Positions 1-8,875 of a stretch of 64,000 bases of DNA are shown here, piece by piece. This DNA is from Chryseobacterium sp. G0201 (GTDB lineage Bacteria; Bacteroidota; Bacteroidia; Flavobacteriales; Weeksellaceae), in the NCBI RefSeq assembly GCF_003815655.1, contig NZ_CP033917.1, positions 1,302,001 through 1,366,000 of the forward strand, read 5' to 3'. The notes beneath the pieces are model-generated. The model had not been told where the DNA came from. It worked only from the letters and a program-made list of their open reading frames with translations, and did not search any database. Positions within the stretch are counted from its first letter, which is position 1; every line of letters begins with the position of its first letter. Position numbers and translations under genes: made by a program.

Positions 1-1823
1 ATTCTGTCTTTTACACCAATCCAATATCCGTCCAAGGTGATGAAAAGTCCTTTGGCAGGCTTTAAAGTAAATCCAAGACTTCCGTTGACAGAAGTTTCCT
101 GTTTTAATTTATCAAAACCAAGAACCTCAGCCGCTTTACTGTCTGTCGTAAATATCCCTTTTCTAACAATTCCGATTCCTGAAGTTGAAATATCAGCATA
201 CGAGTTATTAAAATATTGCTGTTGCAGAGATGGCGCTCTGAAGCCTGTTCCCACCGCTCCACGAATCGCGTAATTTTTTATGAATTCATATCTAATGGCT
301 AATTTTCCATTCAACGTATTTCCGAAGTCGGAATAATTTTCAAACCTTGCAGCAGCATCGATATTTAATTTTTTATCTAAATCGTAGGAAACATCTGCAT
401 AAACTGCTGTAGAATGTCTTGATTTTTTCAAAGCATTGTCGGGAGAAAAGCCCATAAAAGACTGTGATCCACCATTTCCAATAACTGTAGATCCGGGCGT
501 TGCAATATTTCCATTGATATCATATCTCGCATAAGATGCTTCATCTCCAGCCTTGATTTGATATTCCTCAAACCTAAATTCTCCTCCGAAAGCAATATTG
601 AAATTATTTAAATTCTTAGAAACATCAAGATTTATGGTGTTTTGGAGAAAGCTGTGGGCTCCCGCATAGAAACTTGTCGGAGATTTCGCGCCTAAAGAAG
701 CATTATTGGTATTGTCAACGTTATAATTAAATGTATTGCTTCCGAAAGTATTGCTCAGGTCGAAAAACCAATCGTTGAGATTATATTTCGTTCCGACAGC
801 GTAAGAAAGATCGTACACTTGAGATTTTAAATTAGCCTGAAAGCCATTTGGATAAATTGAAGAAACGATATTATCTTTCTCACTTGGAAGTCTTCTGAAA
901 CCAAATCCCACACCTTCTTTTAAGCTGAAGCCTCCAAAAGTATAGAGCTTAAAATGATCATTAAAAGGATATTCTGCATTGAAAAACAACTGACCCTGTT
1001 TTATCTGAGCATCACCGATCTGGAAATTGAAATCGTCTCGGGTTAAGCCTCTTTGTCTGATAATTTCGTCGTCAGAAGCTCTTGCTCCATCAGGATCATC
1101 AGCAAATTCATAGGCAAAATTATCTCCGAAAATATCTAAATCGTGATTCTGCGTTCTCGTTGTTTTTCCTCTCTGACTTAATTGTAATGATAAGTTGATG
1201 TAACTTTTATCTTTTCCTAAAGAAGTTCCGTAATTAACTGCTCCCTGATACGTTTCGCCATCATTTCTCCCTGATAATCCATAGTTTAAACTTGCCGAAG
1301 CGCCAATATCTTTTTTAAGAATAATATTAATAACTCCTGCAATGGCATCAGAACCGTATTGAGCAGCGGCTCCGTCTCTTAGGACTTCAATTCTGTCTAT
1401 TGCAATCACCGGAATTGTGCTTAAATCTGTCCCAACAGAACCGTTTCCTACTGTATTTTGATAATTAACCAGAGATGTTGTATGTCTTCTTTTTCCATTC
1501 ACCAAAACCAAAACCTGGTCAGGTCCCATTCCTCTTAAAGTCATAGGATCAATATGTTCAGTTCCGTCAGACGCAGATTGTCTCACCGCATTAAAAGACG
1601 GAATTACATAGTTTAAAAGATCCTGAACCGTCGTTTGAGGTGCCGATTTTTGTATTTTTTCAATATTGATAACATCTACCGGAACAGGAGTTTCTAGTTT
1701 TGTTCTTTTAGCATTTCGGTTTCCGACAATAATGACGTCTTCAATTTGTTTTTCTTTTTCAAGTTCCTGAGCCGATACGAAAACCGCTCCAAGCAATAAT
1801 ACTGATATGCTTAGTTTCTTCAT
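1..1823 (-). CDS. TonB-dependent receptor, 5' part (C-terminus outside window)
   Basis: Outer-membrane, TonB-energised uptake receptor. Reading the minus strand from ATG 1823 gives an uninterrupted frame to the window edge (about 607 codons), so the C-terminal barrel strands are missing. It opens with a signal peptide ending near VSAQ, then a plug domain with the motifs TLRGMGPDQVLVLVNGKRRH and VLRDGAAAQYGSDAIAGVIN, followed by barrel sequence rich in aromatic and Asn residues. There is no N-terminal carboxypeptidase-like domain, so it is the short receptor type rather than SusC. The leader carries a SAM-I riboswitch (1920-2025), which suggests uptake of methionine or another sulfur compound. 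The substrate is inferred only from that riboswitch. A paralogue lies at 62396-64000. Confidence 0.93.
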   Translation of the reverse strand, partial: MKKLSISVLLLGAVFVSAQELEKEKQIEDVIIVGNRNAKRTKLETPVPVDVINIEKIQKSAPQTTVQDLLNYVIPSFNAVRQSASDGTEHIDPMTLRGMGPDQVLVLVNGKRRHTTSLVNYQNTVGNGSVGTDLSTIPVIAIDRIEVLRDGAAAQYGSDAIAGVINIILKKDIGASASLNYGLSGRNDGETYQGAVNYGTSLGKDKSYINLSLQLSQRGKTTRTQNHDLDIFGDNFAYEFADDPDGARASDDEIIRQRGLTRDDFNFQIGDAQIKQGQLFFNAEYPFNDHFKLYTFGGFSLKEGVGFGFRRLPSEKDNIVSSIYPNGFQANLKSQVYDLSYAVGTKYNLNDWFFDLSNTFGSNTFNYNVDNTNNASLGAKSPTSFYAGAHSFLQNTINLDVSKNLNNFNIAFGGEFRFEEYQIKAGDEASYARYDINGNIATPGSTVIGNGGSQSFMGFSPDNALKKSRHSTAVYADVSYDLDKKLNIDAAARFENYSDFGNTLNGKLAIRYEFIKNYAIRGAVGTGFRAPSLQQQYFNNSYADISTSGIGIVRKGIFTTDSKAAEVLGFDKLKQETSVNGSLGFTLKPAKGLFITLDGYWIGVKDR

Positions 1824-1919
1824 CTTTTGTTTTTTGCAAAATTAATAATAAACCCTGACGGACAAAAATCCGCCAACAAAGATTGTCAAGAAATGGAATG
1901 AATATTTAGAATATTGCTT

Positions 1920-2025
1920 CACTTATCTACCCTCAATCGGGTTGGAATTAGCACCATTACACGCTGGAATTGTGTCGGTTGCTAAGGTTTCACAGGGCCA
2001 AATCCCTCCACCTTTCTTGATAAAT
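1920..2025 (-). promoter_or_regulatory. SAM-I (S-box) riboswitch aptamer
   Basis: Read on the minus strand the segment has every hallmark of the SAM-I aptamer: P1 arms TTATC (2023-2019) and GATAA (1927-1923), then AAGAAAGGTGGAGGGA, GGCCC, TGAAACC, GCAACC, GGTGCTAATTCC and the closing P1. This is the consensus S-box order. The next 96 nt to the receptor ATG contain a 6-bp hairpin (1857-1874) but no clear U-tract, so control may be at translation. SAM binding normally represses, so the receptor should be induced when SAM or methionine is low. Confidence 0.95.
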
Positions 2026-2031
2026 CTACTG

Positions 2032-2062
2032 CAAAGGTAGATTAATAATTTAAAACTGCAAA
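2032..2062 (-). promoter_or_regulatory. Bacteroidota sigma-A promoter of the riboswitch-receptor transcript
   Basis: On the minus strand TTTG (2062-2059), a 19-bp spacer and TACCTTTG (2039-2032) match the Bacteroidota -33/-7 consensus TTTG-N19-TAnnTTTG. Transcription would begin around 2027, right at the first arm of the riboswitch P1 stem, so the aptamer forms the extreme 5' end of the mRNA. Confidence 0.8.
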
Positions 2063-2108
2063 AATTTGTGAATTTCGAAGTGTTAAAATGTGAATTATAC
2101 CGTAAATA

Positions 2109-2145
2109 AAAAGAGAGATAATTTTCATTACCTCTCTCTCTTTAT
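2109..2145. terminator. Terminator hairpin below the amylase gene
   Basis: An AGAGAG/CTCTCT-rich stem of about 12 bp with a TTTC/GAAA loop is followed on the minus strand by TTTTTATTT. It sits just after the amylase stop codon (2157) and before the receptor promoter, so it separates two genes read in the same direction. T-runs on both flanks could let it work on either strand. Confidence 0.7.
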
Positions 2146-2156
2146 TTAAAATATAT

Positions 2157-4991
2157 TTATTTAATAATCATCTTCTGGATAGCAACTCCGGTTTCTGATT
2201 TTAAATGAACCAGATACATTCCGGCAGAATAATTGGCTTTTAATTCATAAGTTCCATTTTCATTTTTTAATTTAAATGAATCCATTTTTTTGCCACTCAT
2301 GTCATAGATTGCAATTTCGCCGTTTTTAGCTTTATGATAAATTAGTTTCGCCAAACCATTTTTCACAGGATTGTCTGCGATTTGAAGCGATAATTTATTT
2401 TCTGCATTTACGTCAACTGTAGATAAAGTTCCGGTATAATTTCCGAAAATTCTAAATTCTCCCGGCTGAAGATTGATCGGAGCTGTTGTAGAAGTGATAT
2501 TTGAAATCGTATTATCCATTAAATTTTTCCATTGTCCTGTGTATGGAAAATATGGTACCACATCTTTTGCAGAGGTATCGTAATTGGCTATAACTACAAC
2601 ATTCTGAACAGTACTCGCCGCGTTATCGTATACATAAATTCTTGTAATTAATCCATTCGGATCATTGGTAAGATTGTTTGATTCTACAGAATATGTTTTT
2701 GATTTGAAAACCGGATACAAACTTCTAAGATTGATAATCTGAGCCCAAGTATCATAAACCGCTTTTCTGTTTGCGTTTGTGTCATAACCTAAAGAAAAAG
2801 CAATTGGTTTTTCATCTGTTCTGCAACCGTTGTTGATAGATCCGTCTCCACATCTGTTGATGCTGAATTCATAGCCCAATTCGCCAAACTGCCAGATCAT
2901 TTTTGGGCCGGGAATTGTGAAGAATGTTGCTCCGAAAGTTTTCATTCTGTTCAGCGCAGTATTCAGATTTTTAACATCATAAGCTCCGTTTACAGCTCCA
3001 TAAGCAAGATTTTTAAACATTAATCTCTCTTCGTCATGGCTTTCTCCATATCCAACCGCATGCATATTGGTGAAACCGTGAAGCGTATGATTCATTCTGT
3101 CAAAGCTGCTGTTTTCTTTGTAGCCCATCGTATTTTGGTTGTACGCGCCATTTTGATTATTCCAAAGCATTATGCCTTTTCCTTCTGCAACTCTATAATT
3201 TGCCCATTGCTGCTCTTCTGCATCTGTTCCTAAATGTTCGAAGATCATATAAGAATTCGGATCAATTGCCCACTGTTTATCGGCATAATATTTCATGATG
3301 TCTACTCTATCCTGCTGATAAGCATTGGTACAAGCTTCATCATTCTCAGAACAGCTTTGCGTGAAGCCTTTTGTAAGATCCCAACGGAAACCGTCGATAT
3401 GATATTCTGTCAACCATTGTTGCAATGTTCTTTCAACGTAATATTTAGTTGATGGGCTTGTATGGTTAAAATCATTGAAAACATTATACGAATGTTTCGG
3501 AACTGTATTAAAATATGGGTTATTTGGAGCAACATCACCGTAACCATCTCCATCCGGATCAACATTCCAAAGTCTTACCAACGGAGAACGTCCTGTCGCA
3601 TGATTAAAAGCAACATCCAGAATGACTGCAATTCCGTTTTGATGGCATAAGTCTACAAACTCCTTGAATTTTTCGGGAGTTCCGTAAGCTTTATCCAAAG
3701 CATAATGGAATGAAGTGTTGTATCCCCAGGAAAGATTCCCTTCAAATTCCATGATCGGCATCAATTCAATTGCGTTGATCTTTAAATTTCTTAAATACGT
3801 AATTTTATTGATTAATGACTGCCAGTTTTTTTCCTGAGTAAAATCTCTAAGCAACAATTCATATACCACTAAATTTTCTTTGTTTGGTCTCTGGAAGTTT
3901 GTAGTCTGCCAGTTGTAAGGAGCCTGTCCTGTTTTAAACATAGAAACCTCAAAGCCCTGTCCTGCAGGAAACGCAGGTAAATTTGGATAGGTTGTAGCCG
4001 AAATCCACTGATCATCATAAGAAGACAATATTTGTGGAGAAAAAGGATCTGCTACTTTTCTAAGATCGTTGGTTCTGTATTGGAAGGTATATAATTGAGA
4101 AGGCGTAATCCCCGTTAATTCGATCCAATAAAGATCAGGATTTGTGGTATCTCTTTTCATTAAATAAGCATCATCCACAACCCAATTATTGAAGCTTCCG
4201 ATCACATGAACGAAATTTTTAAACGGAGCATACAACGCAAGACCAACTCGGGTATTATCTGTCGGATGATAGTTAATCCCCTGCTTTATCCATGTCGGAA
4301 TGGCTTCAGAAATAACATTTCTCGGTGTTTGTAAAATGAATGTTGCATTTTTAGTATTTGAATTGGCATCTGTAGCAATCAATTCCATATTCGCATCTGC
4401 AGTTACGGTATAACTGTAAGAATATGAAGCAGAAGGCGTTGAAGTAGAATTTACAACTGTTCCGTTAGCTTTCAACTGAAATGTTGAATTAACATTGGTT
4501 GTAGCCGTCACATTAACAGAATTTCCCACCGGAACCGATGTCAAACTGTTCGCTAAAGGATTGGTTAAGTTTAAATTTAAAATTCCAACATTTACAAAAG
4601 TATCTGATGTCTGGTGACTTCCCGTTTTATCTTTCAACAAAAACCCGAATCTTCCGATTCCCGTTCTGTTATAAAACGTTGTCGGAGTAAATGTCAAAGA
4701 ATAGGTATCTGCTGTTGAATTATAACTTAATTTATTTAAGTCATTAGAATCTCCCCAGCTCCCATTGGTAGGACAATTTTGACTATTGCTGTAATTGGTA
4801 TCTAAAGACCAGGTCCACATATAAACAGCATTATTCGCAAGTCCCCAAGCAGATTCATCGATCTGGCTTCCGGATATCGTTAATGTAATCTGATCCGTCT
4901 CATTGAACGGATTTGGTGTAACTGTATAGCTTATCTGCCCAAAAATAAGGACGGTCATAAACAACAATACACTCGAATAAAATTTCCTCAT
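2157..4991 (-). CDS. Secreted GH13 alpha-amylase-family glycoside hydrolase with T9SS sorting domain
   Basis: A 944-residue exported alpha-glucan hydrolase. The signal peptide ends near residue 18, followed by immunoglobulin-like/E-set modules. A CBM48-like segment around residues 245-330 contains the motif VHVIGSFNNW. The GH13 barrel shows all four conserved regions: DVAFNH (459-464), GFRWDLTK with nucleophile D538, FEHLG with acid/base E585, and SHDEE with D653 as the transition-state-stabilising Asp. The last 75 or so residues are a type A sorting domain for the type IX secretion system (typical end KMIIK). It is likely released or surface-attached and degrades starch or glycogen. It is transcribed alone, with its own terminator. 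The exact product specificity (amylase, pullulanase or similar) cannot be read from the sequence. Confidence 0.92.
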   Translation of the reverse strand: MRKFYSSVLLFMTVLIFGQISYTVTPNPFNETDQITLTISGSQIDESAWGLANNAVYMWTWSLDTNYSNSQNCPTNGSWGDSNDLNKLSYNSTADTYSLTFTPTTFYNRTGIGRFGFLLKDKTGSHQTSDTFVNVGILNLNLTNPLANSLTSVPVGNSVNVTATTNVNSTFQLKANGTVVNSTSTPSASYSYSYTVTADANMELIATDANSNTKNATFILQTPRNVISEAIPTWIKQGINYHPTDNTRVGLALYAPFKNFVHVIGSFNNWVVDDAYLMKRDTTNPDLYWIELTGITPSQLYTFQYRTNDLRKVADPFSPQILSSYDDQWISATTYPNLPAFPAGQGFEVSMFKTGQAPYNWQTTNFQRPNKENLVVYELLLRDFTQEKNWQSLINKITYLRNLKINAIELMPIMEFEGNLSWGYNTSFHYALDKAYGTPEKFKEFVDLCHQNGIAVILDVAFNHATGRSPLVRLWNVDPDGDGYGDVAPNNPYFNTVPKHSYNVFNDFNHTSPSTKYYVERTLQQWLTEYHIDGFRWDLTKGFTQSCSENDEACTNAYQQDRVDIMKYYADKQWAIDPNSYMIFEHLGTDAEEQQWANYRVAEGKGIMLWNNQNGAYNQNTMGYKENSSFDRMNHTLHGFTNMHAVGYGESHDEERLMFKNLAYGAVNGAYDVKNLNTALNRMKTFGATFFTIPGPKMIWQFGELGYEFSINRCGDGSINNGCRTDEKPIAFSLGYDTNANRKAVYDTWAQIINLRSLYPVFKSKTYSVESNNLTNDPNGLITRIYVYDNAASTVQNVVVIANYDTSAKDVVPYFPYTGQWKNLMDNTISNITSTTAPINLQPGEFRIFGNYTGTLSTVDVNAENKLSLQIADNPVKNGLAKLIYHKAKNGEIAIYDMSGKKMDSFKLKNENGTYELKANYSAGMYLVHLKSETGVAIQKMIIK

Positions 4992-5110
4992 AAAAGTTTG
5001 TTTTTTTTATTAATACTATACGAATGTAAATTATTTTTTGAGAAATTAGCTCTTTTAACTATAAAATTTCACACTTTAGTTATTCGGGACTTATCAATTT
5101 TATAAAACAA

Positions 5111-5146
5111 AACCCGATGTATATTTTTATCATACACATCGGGTTT
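5111..5146 (-). terminator. Intrinsic terminator between the FISUMP and amylase genes
   Basis: Stem AACCCGATGT/ACATCGGGTT with an AT-rich inner part, followed on the minus strand by TTTTGTTTTAT. It stops transcripts of the gene ending at 5228 before the amylase promoter region. Confidence 0.75.
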
Positions 5147-5176
5147 CTGCAATTTAATAATGAACTAATATGTAAA

Positions 5177-5206
5177 ACAAAAGGCCTTAAAAAAGCCTTT
5201 TGTTCA
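5177..5206 (-). terminator. Second hairpin downstream of the FISUMP-domain gene
   Basis: Perfect AACAAAAGGC/GCCTTTTGTT stem immediately after the stop codon region. It is followed on the minus strand by a weak T-rich stretch and about 30 nt later by the stronger hairpin at 5111-5146, giving a tandem pair. Confidence 0.55.
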
Positions 5207-5227
5207 TCAATCAAATATCTATGGACT

Positions 5228-7291
5228 TTAGTTTTTGCTGATTTTTTTAGAGAAAGTCTGTCCGTTCTTTAATTTCAATTCTACAATGTAAATTCCTTTT
5301 GGAAGTCCTTGCATATCGATCTGATCATTAGAGAATCTAACATTAATTTTCTGCCCTACAACATTCATTACATTTACATTTTCAATCGCTGAATCTGCTT
5401 TGATATAAAGAATTCCGTTGGTTGGGTTTGGATAAATTCCTACTGTATTAAGTTTAATATCTGAAGTACTTAAACCAGTAAAATCTTTAATACATCTTAC
5501 AGAAGCACCCTGACCTCTTGGAGCTCCGGAAGATGGATTTGCAATGGTAGTTCCTACATAAAGATATTTTCCACCTGTGCTTGCTACATCTGAACTCCAG
5601 AAATAACCTCTCTGTCCTACATAGGTAAAACTACCATCTGTACTTCCTCTGTATCCTCCTGCAGGTAATTTTAATTTGCTGTTAAAAGCTGAAGTTGGAT
5701 TGCTTATAGAAGCTGCATTTATTGCTGACATCCAATCTGCCTGAGAAGGCATTTTCCAACCCTGTCCGATTGCTTTACAAGGATCTGCTCCGATTGCTTG
5801 ATTTACTGCTGCTGCATTATTCGCTGTCCATTGGTCGCTTGATGCATTTGTTCCCCACCATGAGCTTCCACTGGAACCAATAATAAATGAAGTAACCCCC
5901 GCCAATGCACTTGGATTATTTGTTGAAGGAGCAGTAACAGTAGATGAGTTTCTTGCCTGATGACCATCATCCCATCTTCCCCACTGGAAAAGATCTCCAT
6001 AAGAATCTACATCTGCCTGAGAAGCTGCTACTTGTGCACTACCTAAGTTTTGCTGAAGCCAAACTTTTCCGTCTGATCCTCTTACCGTTGTATACGTTAC
6101 AGGCTGTCCTTTATACGTAAAAGTAACACAACCTAAATCACCAATATTAGCTCCCGGATCTGTATTATTACAAAGCTGAGTTGTGCTGCCTAAAGAAATT
6201 CTTTTTATTTTTAAACCTCCATCTGTATAAGCTAAAACAAGATAATTATTCACCTTATCGATCGACAGGTCATTAAAAGTTGCCTGTCCGTCAGAAAGGA
6301 AATTACCTCCTAAAGTTCCCCATGTTTGTGTAGCATTATCTAATTTGTAAACTGTGTTTCTCAATAGGTCATCATTTTCCCAACGGCTTGCTACAACATA
6401 AGGCTCACCAGCAGAAGTAACAGCGATCGCAACATGTTGCACACCACCTGAAGAGAAATAAGCGTTTCCTACTTGTATCCAAGAAGTTCCGTCAAATTTC
6501 TTAACATTTACTTTTCTTGAATTTGCAGAGTTTGAAACATACGCAACATAAAGATTATTATTAGCATCAATTGCTATATCTGATGTATAATTTTCTCCTG
6601 AAGATGAAGCATCCACAATACTTCCGCCCGTCAATACCCAGTTGTCAGAAGTGGTAGCAGTCGTTGTATTTTCATAGACTCTTACTCCACTTGCTACATT
6701 ACAAGTATACACTTTGTTATTAGTTCCGATCACAATTTTCGCAAAGGAAGCTCCGTTAGAGAAACCTGTATTTCCTACCTGTTCCCAAGCTCCGTTCACA
6801 TAACGCTGAACCGTTCCTGAATTATGAGTACCAAAAGTGAATAATACATTCGACGGAGATATAGCAGAAGCATGGTAATTGACCGTACTTGTTGTTGCAC
6901 TTGGCAATTGAGACCAAGCACTCCCGGTAAACTGACGAACTTCTAATCCTGTTCCCTGATTTGTATAATATACATTTCCCGTATTATCAACAGATAAAGA
7001 GTTGTACAATGCTATTCCTGATGTAATTCCGGCACTTCCACCAACATAAGACCAAGAAGTTCCGTTAAATTTTTGTACAGAACCTTTTGTTACAGATGAA
7101 TCATAATAAGAAATAAAATAATTTCCCGAATTGTCTACCACCAAATTATTGTGGCTAGTTCCTGCTGCCGAAATCGGCTGCACCGACCCAACATTCTCCC
7201 ATTGCTGTGCGTAAGAGTAACTACCTGGGACAGTAAGCAACCCTAATCCCACCCCAATTTTTTTAATCGCAAAATATAAATTTCCGAACAT
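5228..7291 (-). CDS. Secreted FISUMP-domain protein with T9SS sorting domain
   Basis: A 687-residue exported protein of unknown function. The N-terminus has a signal peptide ending SYSYAQQ. Residues 30-370 hold repeated segments of the form 'FNGTSW..VG....G', spaced like blades of a beta-propeller. Residues 385-605 form a FISUMP (Fibrobacter succinogenes major paralogous) domain, seen in VRGSDGKVWLQQNLG, LFQWGRWDDGHQ, WKMPSQADW, GYRGSTDG, GYFWSSD and SVRCIKD. Residues 607-687 are a type A sorting domain (IYPNPTNG) ending in FSKKISKN. It is probably a surface-anchored adhesion or binding protein. The start ATG at 7291 is preceded by an A/T-rich leader with a TAATTTTG -7-like box at 7344-7337. 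Confidence 0.85.
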   Translation of the reverse strand: MFGNLYFAIKKIGVGLGLLTVPGSYSYAQQWENVGSVQPISAAGTSHNNLVVDNSGNYFISYYDSSVTKGSVQKFNGTSWSYVGGSAGITSGIALYNSLSVDNTGNVYYTNQGTGLEVRQFTGSAWSQLPSATTSTVNYHASAISPSNVLFTFGTHNSGTVQRYVNGAWEQVGNTGFSNGASFAKIVIGTNNKVYTCNVASGVRVYENTTTATTSDNWVLTGGSIVDASSSGENYTSDIAIDANNNLYVAYVSNSANSRKVNVKKFDGTSWIQVGNAYFSSGGVQHVAIAVTSAGEPYVVASRWENDDLLRNTVYKLDNATQTWGTLGGNFLSDGQATFNDLSIDKVNNYLVLAYTDGGLKIKRISLGSTTQLCNNTDPGANIGDLGCVTFTYKGQPVTYTTVRGSDGKVWLQQNLGSAQVAASQADVDSYGDLFQWGRWDDGHQARNSSTVTAPSTNNPSALAGVTSFIIGSSGSSWWGTNASSDQWTANNAAAVNQAIGADPCKAIGQGWKMPSQADWMSAINAASISNPTSAFNSKLKLPAGGYRGSTDGSFTYVGQRGYFWSSDVASTGGKYLYVGTTIANPSSGAPRGQGASVRCIKDFTGLSTSDIKLNTVGIYPNPTNGILYIKADSAIENVNVMNVVGQKINVRFSNDQIDMQGLPKGIYIVELKLKNGQTFSKKISKN

Positions 7292-7421
7292 AATGAATAT
7301 TATTTTTATTTATTCTAAATTTAATTTAATTTTGCGCAAAATTAGTTGACATCATTAACCCTGAGTTATCATTTCCGAACTATTTGTTATCTGATGCCCT
7401 ACTTTCATTTTAAATTGTACC

Positions 7422-8312
7422 ATGCCCGTAAAAACCTCTCGTATGAAGAATCAATCTAAAAATGGATTATTGTTCAGATCCGAAGACATTAAAATTGTAA
7501 TGCAGGAAGACTCATCTTCTGAAAAGTTTTCCAGATCGAATATGATCGAGGGTAAATCGAGCTTTAATCTAATATTTTTATTGAGCCCCAACAGTCATTT
7601 GGAAGCTCATGATTGTGGTACTCATTATGCATTCAAGAAAAATCAATATATCCTTCATTATTCATCTCAGGAAAGTACTGCGGAACTTTGGACGGAAAAT
7701 CAGGAAGTTTTAAAATATCTTCAAATCCAGATCAATTATCAGTATATATTTAATCTGATTAATCCTGAATCTAATCGAGAAAGTGCAGAAATTCTGGAAA
7801 ATATGATCGAAAACAATTATATTTTTCTTCACAAAGAAACACCGCCGAATATGACCGTTGAAATGCATATCATTTTAAGGGAAATTGTAAGTTATTCTAA
7901 AAGAGGTGTGATGCAGAAATTATTTATTGAAGCGAAGATTATCAAACTTCTGATTTTAATTTTTGAACAATTCAATGAAAAAAATACGATCGAAACTTCA
8001 CCAAAAACACCATCAATTATTAAAAAATTCGTTGATGAAAATTTTCACAAGAATATAAAAGTTGAAGAGATAGGAAAACTGATAGGAATTAATCAAAACA
8101 AAATAAGAAAAGAGTTTAAAGCTCAATATCACATCACTGTTACTGATTATCTTTCTGAACTAAGAATGCTTAAAGCTAAAAAAATGATCATTGATAAAGA
8201 AATCATGATCAAAGAAATTGCCATTGAATGCGGCTATGAATACGTACAAAACTTTACAAGAGCATTTAAGAAAAAATTCGGAGTATCCCCAGAAACCTTA
8301 AGAAACGGATAA
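7422..8312 (+). CDS. AraC-family transcriptional regulator
   Basis: A 296-residue DNA-binding protein. The C-terminal ~100 residues hold two helix-turn-helix units typical of AraC/XylS: 'VEEIGKLIGINQNKIRKEFK' and, after a linker, 'IKEIAIECGYEYVQNFTRAF', ending KKFGVSPETLRNG. The first ~190 residues are an unrecognised sensing domain. Divergently transcribed from the FISUMP gene across 130 bp, so it may control that gene, which is an inference from layout. The start could also be the ATG at 7443, seven codons on. It ends in its own terminator. Confidence 0.88.
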   Translation: MPVKTSRMKNQSKNGLLFRSEDIKIVMQEDSSSEKFSRSNMIEGKSSFNLIFLLSPNSHLEAHDCGTHYAFKKNQYILHYSSQESTAELWTENQEVLKYLQIQINYQYIFNLINPESNRESAEILENMIENNYIFLHKETPPNMTVEMHIILREIVSYSKRGVMQKLFIEAKIIKLLILIFEQFNEKNTIETSPKTPSIIKKFVDENFHKNIKVEEIGKLIGINQNKIRKEFKAQYHITVTDYLSELRMLKAKKMIIDKEIMIKEIAIECGYEYVQNFTRAFKKKFGVSPETLRNG

Positions 8313-8320
8313 AAACAGAA

Positions 8321-8350
8321 AAACCACCTAATAAATTAAGTGGTTTATAT
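8321..8350 (+). terminator. Terminator after the AraC-family gene
   Basis: AAACCAC/GTGGTTT stem with a 13-nt AT-rich loop just past the stop codon. The T-tract is poor (TATATATG), so it is a moderate candidate. Confidence 0.55.
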
Positions 8351-8410
8351 ATGTTGTTTTGCTTTGATATTACTTTTTCAGAATTCAGGTGAAAAAGCAA
8401 TGACAATCAA

Positions 8411-8692
8411 TTAATGATGATGTCCGTGACTATCGTGTAAGAAAGGTCCGTGTCCTTTAGGGCTGTTGAAGATTACTTCAACTCCTTTTTGCTCATTCAG
8501 TTCTTTTCTTCTGATATCTTCCGGATCAAAAGGTTTTACTTTACCGAAGTATTCCATTAAACCTTCACTTAACCACATTGGGATTACCAATCCAAAAAAC
8601 ATAAAGATACACCAGAATCCTACAAGGAACATTGTAACAAAGTAGATTGTCCAAAGGAACTGATAAAACGGCCAAAATGCTGATAACATCAT
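8411..8692 (-). CDS. Small membrane protein with His-rich tail
   Basis: A 93-residue protein of unknown function. Residues 1-45 are almost entirely hydrophobic and aromatic (two closely spaced membrane segments, FYQFLWTIYFVTMFLVGFW and FMFFGLVIPMW). The rest is a charged cytoplasmic or periplasmic tail (PFDPEDIRRKELNEQKG) ending HDSHGHHH, a possible metal-binding cluster. Two Met codons head the frame (8692 and 8689). No family is recognised. The C-terminal His cluster is the only functional clue. Next to fumA, but separated by 180 bp. Confidence 0.65.
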   Translation of the reverse strand: MMLSAFWPFYQFLWTIYFVTMFLVGFWCIFMFFGLVIPMWLSEGLMEYFGKVKPFDPEDIRRKELNEQKGVEVIFNSPKGHGPFLHDSHGHHH

Positions 8693-8799
8693 TTTTCTTA
8701 TATATTTTAGGCAAAAATAGAACTTTTTTCTTTTTTAAACAAAAGATCAGCGCCCTATTTTCATTATTTATTTTTATTTTAAACTAATTGATGGAGAAG

Positions 8800-8827
8800 T
8801 TAGATATTAGATGTTAGAAATTAGACT
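8800..8827. repeat. Heptanucleotide tandem repeat (TTAGAnn x4)
   Basis: Four consecutive copies of a 7-nt unit, TTAG recurring at 8800, 8807, 8814 and 8821 with the fifth base always A. The repeat lies in the 183-bp gap between the 8411 and fumA genes, 3' of fumA. It is too short to be a gene. Confidence 0.7.
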
Positions 8828-8875
8828 TATAGCTGATGTCAGGATTTCTAATCAATATCGTTAACTTCTAAATAT

